Shown here: piece after piece, positions 37,501-44,712 of the stretch
Numbering within the stretch: position 1 is the stretch's first letter
Layout of the letters: every line of letters starts with the position of its first letter
From: Tautonia plasticadhaerens
Lineage (GTDB): Bacteria > Planctomycetota > Planctomycetia > Isosphaerales > Isosphaeraceae
DNA length: 64,000 bases
Assembly: GCF_007752535.1 (NCBI RefSeq)
Contig: NZ_CP036426.1
Coordinates: forward strand, 1,116,001-1,180,000
Direction: 5' to 3'
Notes under the pieces: generated by a model
Told to the model about the DNA's origin: nothing
What the model saw: the letters and a program-made list of their open reading frames with translations, nothing else
Database searches by the model: none
Position numbers and translations under genes: made by a program

Positions 37501-39875
37501 CGGCGGCGGGGGCGCCGGTGCTGCGGCCGTCGGACGACACGGGGGTGCGGGGCGACGGGGTGACGCGGGTGCGGGCGCCGTCGTTCGAGGTGGGCGGGGT
37601 GGAGCCGGGCGCGGAGGTGCAGCTGCTGCGGGACGGGGTGGTGGTGGCGCGTCGGTCGGGCCCGGGCGTGCTGAGCGACCCCGGCGTGCCGGGCGACGGG
37701 GCGTACCGCTACGCGGCGCGCCAGGTGGACGCGGCCGGCAACCTCGGCCCGGCCGGGCCGGGGCTGACGGTGGTGGTGGACGCGACGCCGCCGGCGGCGG
37801 CGGGGGCGCCGGTGCTGCGGCCGTCGGACGACACGGGGGTGCGGGGCGACGGGGTGACGCGGGTGCGGGCGCCGTCGTTCGAGGTGGGCGGGGTGGAGCC
37901 GGGCGCGGAGGTGCAGCTGCTGCGGGACGGGGTGGTGGTGGCGCGTCGGTCGGGCCCGGGCGTGCTGAGCGACCCCGGCGTGCCGGGCGACGGGGCGTAC
38001 CGCTACGCGGCGCGCCAGGTGGACGCGGCCGGCAACCTCGGCCCGGCCGGGCCGGGGCTGACGGTGGTGGTGGACGCGACGCCGCCGGCGGCGGCGGGGG
38101 CGCCGGTGCTGCGGCCGTCGGACGACACGGGGGTGCGGGGCGACGGGGTGACGCGGGTGCGGGCGCCGTCGTTCGAGGTGGGCGGGGTGGAGCCGGGCGC
38201 GGAGGTGCAGCTGCTGCGGGACGGGGTGGTGGTGGCGCGTCGGTCGGGCCCGGGCGTGCTGAGCGACCCCGGCGTGCCGGGCGACGGGGCGTACCGCTAC
38301 GCGGCGCGCCAGGTGGACGCGGCCGGCAACGCGGGCCCGGCCGGCGGTTCGGTGACGGTGGTGGTGGACAATTCGGTCCGGACTCCGACTCCGAGGTTGC
38401 TCGATGCGGACGATACCGGCGTCGTGGGAGACCATCGCACGGCGATCCGACGGCCGCGGATCGTCGGGATCACGGATCCCGGGGCGATGGTCGAGCTGCT
38501 CGATTCCTCGGGGGCGGTCGTCGAGGTCGTCGAGGCGGCGGCGGACGGTTCGTTCGTGGTGAGCCCGCCGGCCCTCCCGCCCGGCCCGGCCCGCTTCTCG
38601 GTGCGGGCCCGGGATGCAGCGGGCAACGTGGCGGTCGGACCGGCCATCAAGCTCCGGATCCTCGGCACACCCGGCGACCACGACGGCAACGGGGTGGCGG
38701 ATCTGGCGGTGTTCCGGCCGGCGACGGGGGAGTGGCTGGTGGCGTTGAAGGACGGGACCGGGGCCACGCTGGGGGTGCGGGTGGAGCGGTTCGGCGACAC
38801 GCAGCTGAGGGACGTGCCGGCGCCGGCCGACTACGACGGCAACGGGGTGGCGGACCTGGCGGTGTTCCGGCCGGCGACGGGGGAGTGGCTGGTGGCGTTG
38901 AAGGACGGGACCGGGGCCACGCTGGGGGTGCGGGTGGAGCGGTTCGGCGACACGCAGCTGAGGGACGTGCCGGCGCCGGCCGACTACGACGGCAACGGGG
39001 TGGCGGACCTGGCGGTGTTCCGGCCGGCGACGGGGGAGTGGCTGGTGGCGTTGAAGGACGGGACCGGGGCCACGCTGGGGGTGCGGGTGGAGCGGTTCGG
39101 CGACACGCAGCTGAGGGACGTGCCGGCGCCGGCCGACTACGACGGCAACGGGGTGGCGGACCTGGCGGTGTTCCGGCCGGCGACGGGGGAGTGGCTGGTG
39201 GCGTTGAAGGACGGGACCGGGGCCACGCTGGGGGTGCGGGTGGAGCGGTTCGGCGACACGCAGCTGAGGGACGTGCCGGCGCCGGCCGACTACGACGGCA
39301 ACGGGGTGGCGGACCTGGCGGTCCTCCGCCCGACCAGCGATCAATTCCTCGTTTTGCAGAAGGATCCGGACGGCGTCACCATCGGCTCGCAAATCTCCCA
39401 GGCCAGGGTCGATGGCTGGGGCCGGATCCCCGTCGAGATCCCGACCGGGAGCCTCGCCGCCCTCGGCGTGGTCGGTGACTCGGGGGGAGGGACCGGGTCG
39501 GCCCGATTCACCGCCGGGACCTCGGTCGGCTCGACAGACGTCGCTCGGGGGGAGGTCCTCGGGAGCGGGGCCGTCCGGGCGACCGAACAACCGATCATCG
39601 CGCAGGGAGGCCGGCATGATCGATCTCCGGGGCCCCGGCTCCCGGCCCCCGGACCGGCGTCGACTCGGGCCGCCCTCCGGGGTAGCCCGGTTCGATTCTC
39701 GCGTCCGGCCTCCCTCTCCGCGTCTGCAATCCGGCACGGGGGCAGGGGAGTGGACCGCGTTCGGCTGATCGACGAGGCGATCGCGAGTCGGCTCCGGTTC
39801 GCCGACGAACTCGCGATGGCCCTCACGTCCGATCGGCTCCCGATCGCGGCGAATCCGTTCCGGAGCCGGCCGTAG
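34593..39875 (+). CDS. giant LEPR-XLL surface protein with RTX, Ig-like and FG-GAP/VCBS-like repeats
   Basis: A 1,760-residue protein. The motif LEPRELLS at residues 38-45 is the LEPR-XLL element of large planctomycete proteins. Residues about 121-646 are RTX-type calcium-binding repeats (GGxGxDxL nonapeptides). Residues 683-1357 are Ig-like repeats (AGNLGPAGPGLTVVVD type), four identical at DNA level. Residues 1360-1602 hold FG-GAP/VCBS-like units (DYDGNGVADLAVFRPATGEW), followed by a low-complexity tail. It is probably exported and calcium-folded, for adhesion or matrix. ATG 34593 puts the motif at the same place as in the two related genes nearby; GTG 34626 has a better ribosome site (GGGGAGG, 6 bases) and would shorten it by 11 residues. 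Confidence 0.9.
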   Translation: MDDLNYLGRFVVGQRQDRSVRPDRRCLVRSSRPSCERLEPRELLSQVVFDGEVLSVTGNDAPNLVLAFPILGSTVVVVDDATFRIPVEPDAIRLIVVEAGGGDDYLDFSALSGFQGMTVLDGGGGLDTILGSSGADSIRGGSGDDYLVGGFGPDTIDGGDGQDLLDGGDGLLADATLVGGDDRLIGGAGDDTITGGSGDDTIDAGPGDNLVDAGVGVTIGGVLIGAADSISSGDGDDTIVSHDGDDTIEAGGGRNVVDAGAGDDRVTTGSGIDSVDAGTGRNWVSAGAGPDTLVAGPGDDTLLGGGGDDRIEAGDGRNLVDAGDGRNTVVAGSGDDTISAGADDDTIESGGGRDLVDAGDGRNRLRAGAGHDTIRSGAGRDDIDAGEGDDLIESGGDGDLILGGGGHDTIRPGDGDDSVSAGSGDDLVEGGAGADTIDGGEGNDLIDGGEGTDVLLGRPGDDTLIGGAGADFLDGDDGADILLGGDGPDTINGGGGPDLIIGGDGADSIVAGTSLEFDGETIVGGIGNDTIVSGGGPDSIEAGEGDDHVDAGPGPDLVDGGEGNDRLEGGAGNDAVFGRDGNDSLSGGDGRDELSGGEGVDLLLGGTGNDRIDGGPGYDFLEGGSGFDTIVAGDGRDTVNNGSLDDLIEFVPPFDPVLLGSYQGLGWDLPPGVDVFPPAPPSAVGLLPEDDTGAPGDGITRVLRPRLTGFAEPGSTVELFDALGHPLATSRTGVDGRFHIQFPEDLAEGMTKALLRVRDPAGNVGQASAIALVVDRTPPPAARVPVLRGSDDGVTRVRAPSFEVGGVEPGAEVQLLRDGVVVARRSGPGVLSDPGVPGDGAYRYAARQVDAAGNLGPAGPGLTVVVDATPPAAAGAPVLRPSDDTGVRGDGVTRVRAPSFEVGGVEPGAEVQLLRDGVVVARRSGPGVLSDPGVPGDGAYRYAARQVDAAGNLGPAGPGLTVVVDATPPAAAGAPVLRPSDDTGVRGDGVTRVRAPSFEVGGVEPGAEVQLLRDGVVVARRSGPGVLSDPGVPGDGAYRYAARQVDAAGNLGPAGPGLTVVVDATPPAAAGAPVLRPSDDTGVRGDGVTRVRAPSFEVGGVEPGAEVQLLRDGVVVARRSGPGVLSDPGVPGDGAYRYAARQVDAAGNLGPAGPGLTVVVDATPPAAAGAPVLRPSDDTGVRGDGVTRVRAPSFEVGGVEPGAEVQLLRDGVVVARRSGPGVLSDPGVPGDGAYRYAARQVDAAGNAGPAGGSVTVVVDNSVRTPTPRLLDADDTGVVGDHRTAIRRPRIVGITDPGAMVELLDSSGAVVEVVEAAADGSFVVSPPALPPGPARFSVRARDAAGNVAVGPAIKLRILGTPGDHDGNGVADLAVFRPATGEWLVALKDGTGATLGVRVERFGDTQLRDVPAPADYDGNGVADLAVFRPATGEWLVALKDGTGATLGVRVERFGDTQLRDVPAPADYDGNGVADLAVFRPATGEWLVALKDGTGATLGVRVERFGDTQLRDVPAPADYDGNGVADLAVFRPATGEWLVALKDGTGATLGVRVERFGDTQLRDVPAPADYDGNGVADLAVLRPTSDQFLVLQKDPDGVTIGSQISQARVDGWGRIPVEIPTGSLAALGVVGDSGGGTGSARFTAGTSVGSTDVARGEVLGSGAVRATEQPIIAQGGRHDRSPGPRLPAPGPASTRAALRGSPVRFSRPASLSASAIRHGGRGVDRVRLIDEAIASRLRFADELAMALTSDRLPIAANPFRSRP
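36966..38330 (+). repeat. tandem 294-bp Ig-like repeats, near identical
   Basis: Units starting at 37218, 37512, 37806 and 38100 are 294 bp (98 codons) apart and appear identical until the last diverges near 38327. A shorter unit begins before 36966. Codons in the units end mostly in G, unlike the C-ending codons of the flanks. Confidence 0.9.
38676..39330 (+). repeat. tandem 153-bp FG-GAP/VCBS-like repeats, near identical
   Basis: Units starting at 38676, 38829, 38982 and 39135 are 153 bp (51 codons) apart and near identical; a fifth, from 39288, diverges after about 30 bases. The calcium-binding-like core is DYDGNGVADL. Confidence 0.9.
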
Positions 39876-40250
39876 GTCGCCGCGCAGCCGGCCTCGGGCA
39901 GCATGGCCCGCCGAATCCGGGCGGGCCTCCCGGGCACTGTCACGAGCCGTTGCCGGTGGCGTCGTCGAATCGAACGACGCTGGCGTCGCTCGGAGTTGGC
40001 CGTTCCTCGAGGCACGGCTCGGCCTGGCCGGATGATACACCGGCTGGTGTGTTGAGCATCGTCAAGGGCCGCGAGGGCAAATCCGCACGCCCCTGCGGCC
40101 GGAGCGTCCGTCCCACGCCACCGGCATCATCTGGACCGTGGCCAGAGCCCGGATCGTCCGAGGATCGATCCGGGCGTCGCTCGAGAATCCGCTGGGGGGA
40201 TCGCCTTGGCCGCGTCACCCCTGATACCTGCCGGGTGACCGGACATCCGG
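39876..40250. other. gene-free stretch after the giant protein gene
   Basis: Apart from the hairpin at 39906-39928 I see nothing definable here. The two neighbouring genes converge. Confidence 0.5.
39906..39928 (+). terminator. hairpin after the giant RTX gene
   Basis: GGCCCGCC (39906-39913) pairs with GGCGGGCC (39921-39928) around a 7-nt loop, 30 bases after the stop. No T-tract. Confidence 0.4.
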
Positions 40251-40748
40251 TCATCCCTCCGGCTCGGCCGAGGCCTCGACCGCCGACGGCACGGTCCCGG
40301 GCCGTGCCACCCTGAGATAGCCGGAGATGCCCACGATCACGAACCCGAGGGCCACGGTGATGACCAACCATCGCCGGTTGTCCCGGCGCATGCCCTCGAA
40401 GGCCTTCGACCGACCGGCGAGTGCCGAGGCCAGGAAGAAGACGACGAACGCCAGCAGCATCTTCAGGCCCATGAGGCCGTGGTAGAGCCCGTCTCCCCGG
40501 TGTCGGGGGAGGGCGACGGCGACGTAATTGTAGAGCCCGCTCAGCAGGAACAGGGCGATGCCGACGGAGACCACCTTGCGCCAGGTCCCCATCAGTCGCC
40601 CGCGGAACGCCTCGTGCTCGGCATCGGGCAACCCGGAGGCGGCCGGGATGAGCACGAAGCGGAGGAAGACGCTCCCGCCCAGGATGACGATGGCGGTCGC
40701 CACGTGGGTCCAGCGGGAAACGAGGTCGATCGGCAGCGATTCAATCAT
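40251..40748 (-). CDS. small membrane protein with four helices, unknown family
   Basis: The 165-residue product has four hydrophobic helices (THVATAIVILGGSVFLRFVL, VVSVGIALFLLSGLYNYVAV, LMGLKMLLAFVVFFLASALA, LVITVALGFVIVGISGYLRV) with a His in the first and a His-Gly pair before the third, resembling four-helix CopD/cytochrome-b-like membrane proteins. No exact family or function can be given. ATG 40748 is preferred to 40769 because GGAG lies 9 bases upstream. A good promoter-like pair is about 135 bases upstream. Confidence 0.75.
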   Translation of the reverse strand: MIESLPIDLVSRWTHVATAIVILGGSVFLRFVLIPAASGLPDAEHEAFRGRLMGTWRKVVSVGIALFLLSGLYNYVAVALPRHRGDGLYHGLMGLKMLLAFVVFFLASALAGRSKAFEGMRRDNRRWLVITVALGFVIVGISGYLRVARPGTVPSAVEASAEPEG

Positions 40749-41539
40749 CGACGAGGGCTCCGGGGACATCGTCCTCGAGCAGCAGGGTGACCCTCCCGAT
40801 CGCCGGCGTCTCGCCGGTCATCGGCGGGCCTCGTACGCGTTCCGCGCCCGGCGGACGTCATCTCCCCCGGGACATGGGGCCAATCTAGGGTGGCGTCGGC
40901 TCGTCGTCAACGGTCGCGACGTGACGACAGGACGATTGCGAGGCCCGATGCGGAGGCGTATGCGATACCCCGCCCGCGTTGCAAGCGGCTCGACGTGATC
41001 GCCATCCGGTTTCGGGCCGTGCCTCAGGGCGTTCGACCGTCCTCCGCGGCCTCGCCGATTCGTCCTCGATGGATGCCCGGAGTATCCCGACCTGGTCCAG
41101 AGTCGGGATAATGCACCGGAACAGCGTCCGACGGCGCCGACTCGAGGATCGGGCATCCTCCCGGGACCGCGACAGCCGCTTGGCCCGCCCCTCGTGGGTG
41201 TTCGTCCGCACCCGGCGGGCCGCCGGCCCCTTCGAGTCCGAAGGTTGGCCTGGATTTCCCCTCCTCACGGAGCCGATCGCTCGCTTTGACCGGCTCCGGC
41301 ACCACGTCGGAGGCCGACTACCGCATGAGAGGCTTCTCGGGAATCGCCGCAGGTGATCGGCATCGTTCCGGTCGATTTGGGCGAAGGCCAGAGGCAGGTC
41401 GGCCCTCGGGGCAGTGGCCAGCAGCATCATGCAGCGTCCCTGGTGCCGGTGGGCGGTGCGGTGCGTGCCGCCCACCGGCCCGATCGACCCGGAAACCAAG
41501 GGTGTCGGTCGGCGGTGAGGATGGCCGGCCGCCGAGGGC
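40749..41539. other. gene-free stretch, 790 bases
   Basis: Between two minus-strand genes. It holds the promoter-like pair at 40882-40910. The open frames seen here run against or across others and show no motif; I see no supported gene. Confidence 0.5.
40882..40910 (-). promoter_or_regulatory. sigma-70-like promoter of the four-helix membrane protein gene
   Basis: On the minus strand TTGACG (40905-40910), 17 bases, TAGATT (40882-40887). Matches are five and four of six. The ATG is about 135 bases downstream. Confidence 0.5.
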
Positions 41540-42679
41540 TCATCCATCTCGCTCCGTCGTCGCGCCGCCAAGTTGGCCCAGTGCCGCGACGAAGGAGCCG
41601 ACCGAGGGGAACCGGTCTTCCGGGCGCTTGGCCAGGCAGCGCAGGCACGCGGACTCCACCGGCTCGGGGATGTCGGGACGGAGGCGACGCGGGGCGGGAG
41701 GCGGCTCGGCGAGGATCCGTCGCAGGGACTGCCCGCGGGGGGAGGCCGGGAATGGTGGCGAGCCGACGAGCAATTCGTAGAGCACCGCCCCGAGGGCGTA
41801 CACGTCGGCCGCCGGCCCGACGGCGCCGAAACGGGTGTCGAGCTCCTCCGGGGCGAGATAAGGCAGCCGGCCGGCCAGCGGGAGCGGGTCGTCGGCCTGA
41901 TGCTCGCCCATGATCCGAGACAGGCCGAAATCGGCGAGCTTCGGAACGATCCCCGTGCCGACGGCGACGCCCAGCCCACCGCCGGCCTCCGCGGCGTCGG
42001 CCGGGACGAGGATGATGTTGTGCGGGGCGACGTCCCGGTGCAGCACCCCGCGATCGTGGGCGTGCTGCAAGCCCGCGCCGACGGCCGCGACGATGGCAGC
42101 GGCCTCGGCCGGAGCGACCCGAGGGCCGGCCCGTCCCACCCGATCGGCCAGCGTCGGGCCCGGGTAGTACGCGTAGCAGATGTAGTAGAGCGGGCCGATC
42201 GCCCCGGCTTCCAGGACCCGGACGAGATTCGGGTGGTCGAGCATCGAGACCACTCTCGCCTCGAGCAGGAACTGGTTGAGCAACTCGTCCTCGACCAGGA
42301 GTTCCGGCCGCGGCAGCTTCAGCGCCATCGGCGGGCCGTCCCCCTCGCGAACGAGCAGGACCACCCCGAATCCCCCTCGGCCGAGTTCGCGGAGGATCAG
42401 GAACTGTCCGAGCGACCGGGGCAGGGTCCATGACTCCGCGGGGCCGGCCGACTCGGATGCCGAGTTCCGACGGTCCAACCAACCGGGACGCCGCCGCTCG
42501 AGCCACTGGAGGGCATAGCTGGCCCTTCGAATTTGCTCGTCCAGGTCTTCCGTGGAGGCGGTGCGGCTCGGTGGCCGACTGAGGCGCAAGCAGCCCCTCA
42601 GCCACTCCCTGAGGTGGCGTGTGGGTGTGGGTGTCTGGACCATCGAAGCCTCCGCCCGCCGCCGGATGGCGAGAGTCAC
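41540..42679 (-). CDS. Hanks-type protein kinase, coupled to an ECF sigma factor
   Basis: A 379-residue soluble kinase. The glycine loop GRGGFGVV starts at residue 100, the ATP lysine is in ALKLPRPE (121), the C-helix Glu is at about 140, the catalytic loop HRDVAPHN at 214-221 and DFG at 250-252, with an APE-like motif in LAPEEL. The lysine normally in the loop (HRDxKxxN) is alanine. The 90 residues before the domain are unassigned. There is no transmembrane or extracellular sensor domain. GTG 42679 overlaps the sigma stop by 4 bases, so translation is coupled. It probably phosphorylates the sigma pathway; that role is inference. Confidence 0.93.
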   Translation of the reverse strand: MTLAIRRRAEASMVQTPTPTRHLREWLRGCLRLSRPPSRTASTEDLDEQIRRASYALQWLERRRPGWLDRRNSASESAGPAESWTLPRSLGQFLILRELGRGGFGVVLLVREGDGPPMALKLPRPELLVEDELLNQFLLEARVVSMLDHPNLVRVLEAGAIGPLYYICYAYYPGPTLADRVGRAGPRVAPAEAAAIVAAVGAGLQHAHDRGVLHRDVAPHNIILVPADAAEAGGGLGVAVGTGIVPKLADFGLSRIMGEHQADDPLPLAGRLPYLAPEELDTRFGAVGPAADVYALGAVLYELLVGSPPFPASPRGQSLRRILAEPPPAPRRLRPDIPEPVESACLRCLAKRPEDRFPSVGSFVAALGQLGGATTERDG

Positions 42680-43314
42680 CGTGCCGCTTTCTGGGCGTAC
42701 GCCTGCTCAGCCTCGAGCAGTTTCGAGAGCCGGTCGACGGCACGCCACCAGAGCATGCGCGCCGCATCCGCCGTGCGGCCGGTGACCATGGCGATCTCCT
42801 CGAAGGTCATCTCCTCCCAGTGCCGGAGCAGGAGCACCTCGCGGTAGTGGCTCGGGAGCTTGCCGAGGTAGCTGCCGATGTCCTGTTCCAGCTCGTGGCG
42901 GATGGCCACGACGCTGGGGCTCTCGCCACCGTCCGGCGGGTCCCCCCCGTGGTCGACGATCTCCTCGATCGGGACCTCGCGTGAGGCCCGACGCTTGGCG
43001 GAACTGCGATAGCTCCTCGCGAAGTTCGACAGGTGGTTCTTGAGGATCCGGCGGATCCAGGCGTAGAACTCCGCCTCGGATTCCCCTCGGAACCGCTCGA
43101 ACCCGCCGTAGGCCTCGATGATCGTCTCCTGCACCAGGTCCGATGCCCCGGCCTTCGATCGCAGCTGCTCCTCCATCTCGCGATTGGCGATGAGCAGCAG
43201 GTAATCGCGGCAAAGCTCGAAGAGCTGGGACCGCGATTGCGTGCAGCCCCGCCGCGCCTCGGCGACCAGGGCACCGAGCGTCCCGGCCTCACTTCGGTTC
43301 GGCTTCATGTGCAT
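42676..43314 (-). CDS. ECF-type RNA polymerase sigma factor
   Basis: A 212-residue sigma-70 family protein. Region 2 is FELCRDYLLLIANREMEEQL with SDLVQETIIEAYGGFERFRG and FYAWIRRILKNHLSNFARSY; region 4 is LPSHYREVLLLRHWEEMTFE with EEIAMVTGRTADAARMLWWR. The R-D-E insertion between them is 40 residues, as in planctomycete ECFs linked to kinases. It directs RNA polymerase to its own promoters. ATG 43314 is favoured over a TTG one codon upstream and over ATG 43308, since AAGGGG lies 9 bases before it. The kinase follows with a 4-base overlap. Confidence 0.92.
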   Translation of the reverse strand: MHMKPNRSEAGTLGALVAEARRGCTQSRSQLFELCRDYLLLIANREMEEQLRSKAGASDLVQETIIEAYGGFERFRGESEAEFYAWIRRILKNHLSNFARSYRSSAKRRASREVPIEEIVDHGGDPPDGGESPSVVAIRHELEQDIGSYLGKLPSHYREVLLLRHWEEMTFEEIAMVTGRTADAARMLWWRAVDRLSKLLEAEQAYAQKAAR

Positions 43315-44090
43315 CAAAAATTACCCCTTCTTCGATTTATTCAAACAGGGGATAAATGTTAAATGTGATAATCAGGTGGCCAAACGTCCTGGGACCGCGT
43401 CGCGCCCAGACGTGACCGATCGAGGTATCCCCGCATGTTCAAACGTGATTGATCGCTTCGGCGGGAAGGTTGGCCGATCGCTGCCGCCATCGCCCCCGAG
43501 CCGTGACCTCCGGACGCACTCGCAGAATCCGGGAATCGACTTCGCACGGGGGAGTGTCGTCGTGATCCGCTCCATCATGGGACGTCAGGTCCCGGAGGCA
43601 CAGCTCAGCCATCAGGAGAATCCTTTTTCAATCACCGGCGGGCACGACCCGGCATCGGATCTCTTATCCGCGATCTGAGGGGATGGCATGACAGGGTGCT
43701 CTCACCGGACGGAGTTGTCAAACCAAAATGATCAAGCTGGGGAGTTTTCTAAACATGGTACGCATGCCGATGGATAGTATTTGTAAGCGGTGCGCTAATC
43801 GGGCGACGCCAAGTAATGGCTGGGAATCCGGAACAGGCGGCAATTTCCGGGTCGACTCGCACTCAACCGCGGGCTGCCCGAGCCAGGGGATTCACGAGAC
43901 CGTGACGAATTCGGGAATGATCGGGCAGGCAGGGCCGCCGCGGGCCGGAGGCACTTCGCCGACGAATCCGGGTGGCGAGCGGGGTCGACCTCGCCACGGG
44001 GTCGATTCGCAGACGTCGCCCTCGCCGCCACTCTTTCCGAGAGTGACCGCCGACAGGGCCCTCGGGCGACGACGTTCGGAAGATCCCACA

Positions 44091-44142
44091 CGTGCGTGTT
44101 TCAATGTTCGCTAGGCCATTCGCATTAGATGAAACACGCACG
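44091..44142. repeat. perfect 13-bp inverted repeat
   Basis: CGTGCGTGTTTCA (44091-44103) and TGAAACACGCACG (44130-44142) are exact complements around a 26-base loop. It lies between the sigma and RTX protein genes and may be an operator, a transcript hairpin or the ends of a decayed element. A 10-bp palindrome AATCATGATT follows at 44156. Confidence 0.6.
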
Positions 44143-44294
44143 CAACCACCATCGAAATCATGATTGTGTGGTGCTAATCGACGAGTTCGTCCGGAGCGGC
44201 CGAAAAGTAGAGTCATGCATGCGTGGTCTAGAATAATCTTCGATTCTCGCGGCCTGGTTCGTTCGCTAGCAACCAGCCAAGGGGACTAGGAGTC

Positions 44295-44376
44295 TTGGAG
44301 CAGTGGTGCTCCAACACGGCCCCCAACCTCAACGACTGAGGCCCCTCTCCTGGTGACAAGGGTGAGGGGAGAGTCG
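44295..44376 (+). promoter_or_regulatory. two hairpins in the leader of the RTX protein gene
   Basis: Hairpin 1: TTGGAGCA (44295-44302), loop GTGG, TGCTCCAA (44307-44314). Hairpin 2: outer arms CGACT/AGTCG (44333-44337, 44372-44376) and inner arms CCCCTC/GAGGGG (44342-44347, 44364-44369). They start 60 bases after a -10-like TAGAAT and lie 340 bases before the ATG, so they may be part of a structured 5' leader. No known riboswitch class is recognised. Confidence 0.4.
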
Positions 44377-44712
44377 AGTCAATGCCCGTGAGCGGTTGCG
44401 GCCCAACTGATTGCAGAGCTTCTCAACTGCCGACACCGCGTGTCGAGCGTTCGCGGCCGGGCGACGCATCGGCACGCCGGTCCTTCGGGGAATTCTTCCG
44501 AGACCACCATGATCGATGATTCATCCAGAGGATCTGCAACCAGGTGATCCAAGGTGATCGCCGTCCCGCGAATGGCGGGGCGCCGCGATCGCCCGCTTCC
44601 GCCTCGCCCCGGTGCCGCGACCGGCGGCGGGGCACACCGCTGGGGTGCCCCCGGTGGCCTTCTCCGTCGCGCTATCCAGACCGGTGATCGGTCCTTCCAG
44701 GAGTAATGCATC

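Larger units (their letters stand above)
43315..44712. other. gene-free region upstream of the RTX protein gene, 1.4 kb
   Basis: The largest gene-free stretch in the window, between the divergent sigma and RTX protein genes. It is AT-richer at both ends. It contains a perfect 13-bp inverted repeat (44091-44142), a -10-like TAGAAT at 44229 and a pair of hairpins (44295-44376). The open frame at 43728-44114 shows no coding character. Confidence 0.5.

Noticed and set aside
36966-39330. CRISPR-like regular spacing of repeats
   Set aside because: The units are coding, 294 and 153 bp long and have no unique spacers.
34521-40040. A very long open frame on the minus strand, opposite the giant RTX protein gene
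   Set aside because: It mirrors the repeats of the plus-strand protein and has no domain, only H/P/R/V-rich low-complexity sequence; in GC-rich DNA such stop-free antisense frames are expected.
43728-44114. Plus-strand frame of 128 residues in the gene-free region
   Set aside because: No ribosome site, no family, and irregular composition; it overlaps the inverted repeat at 44091.
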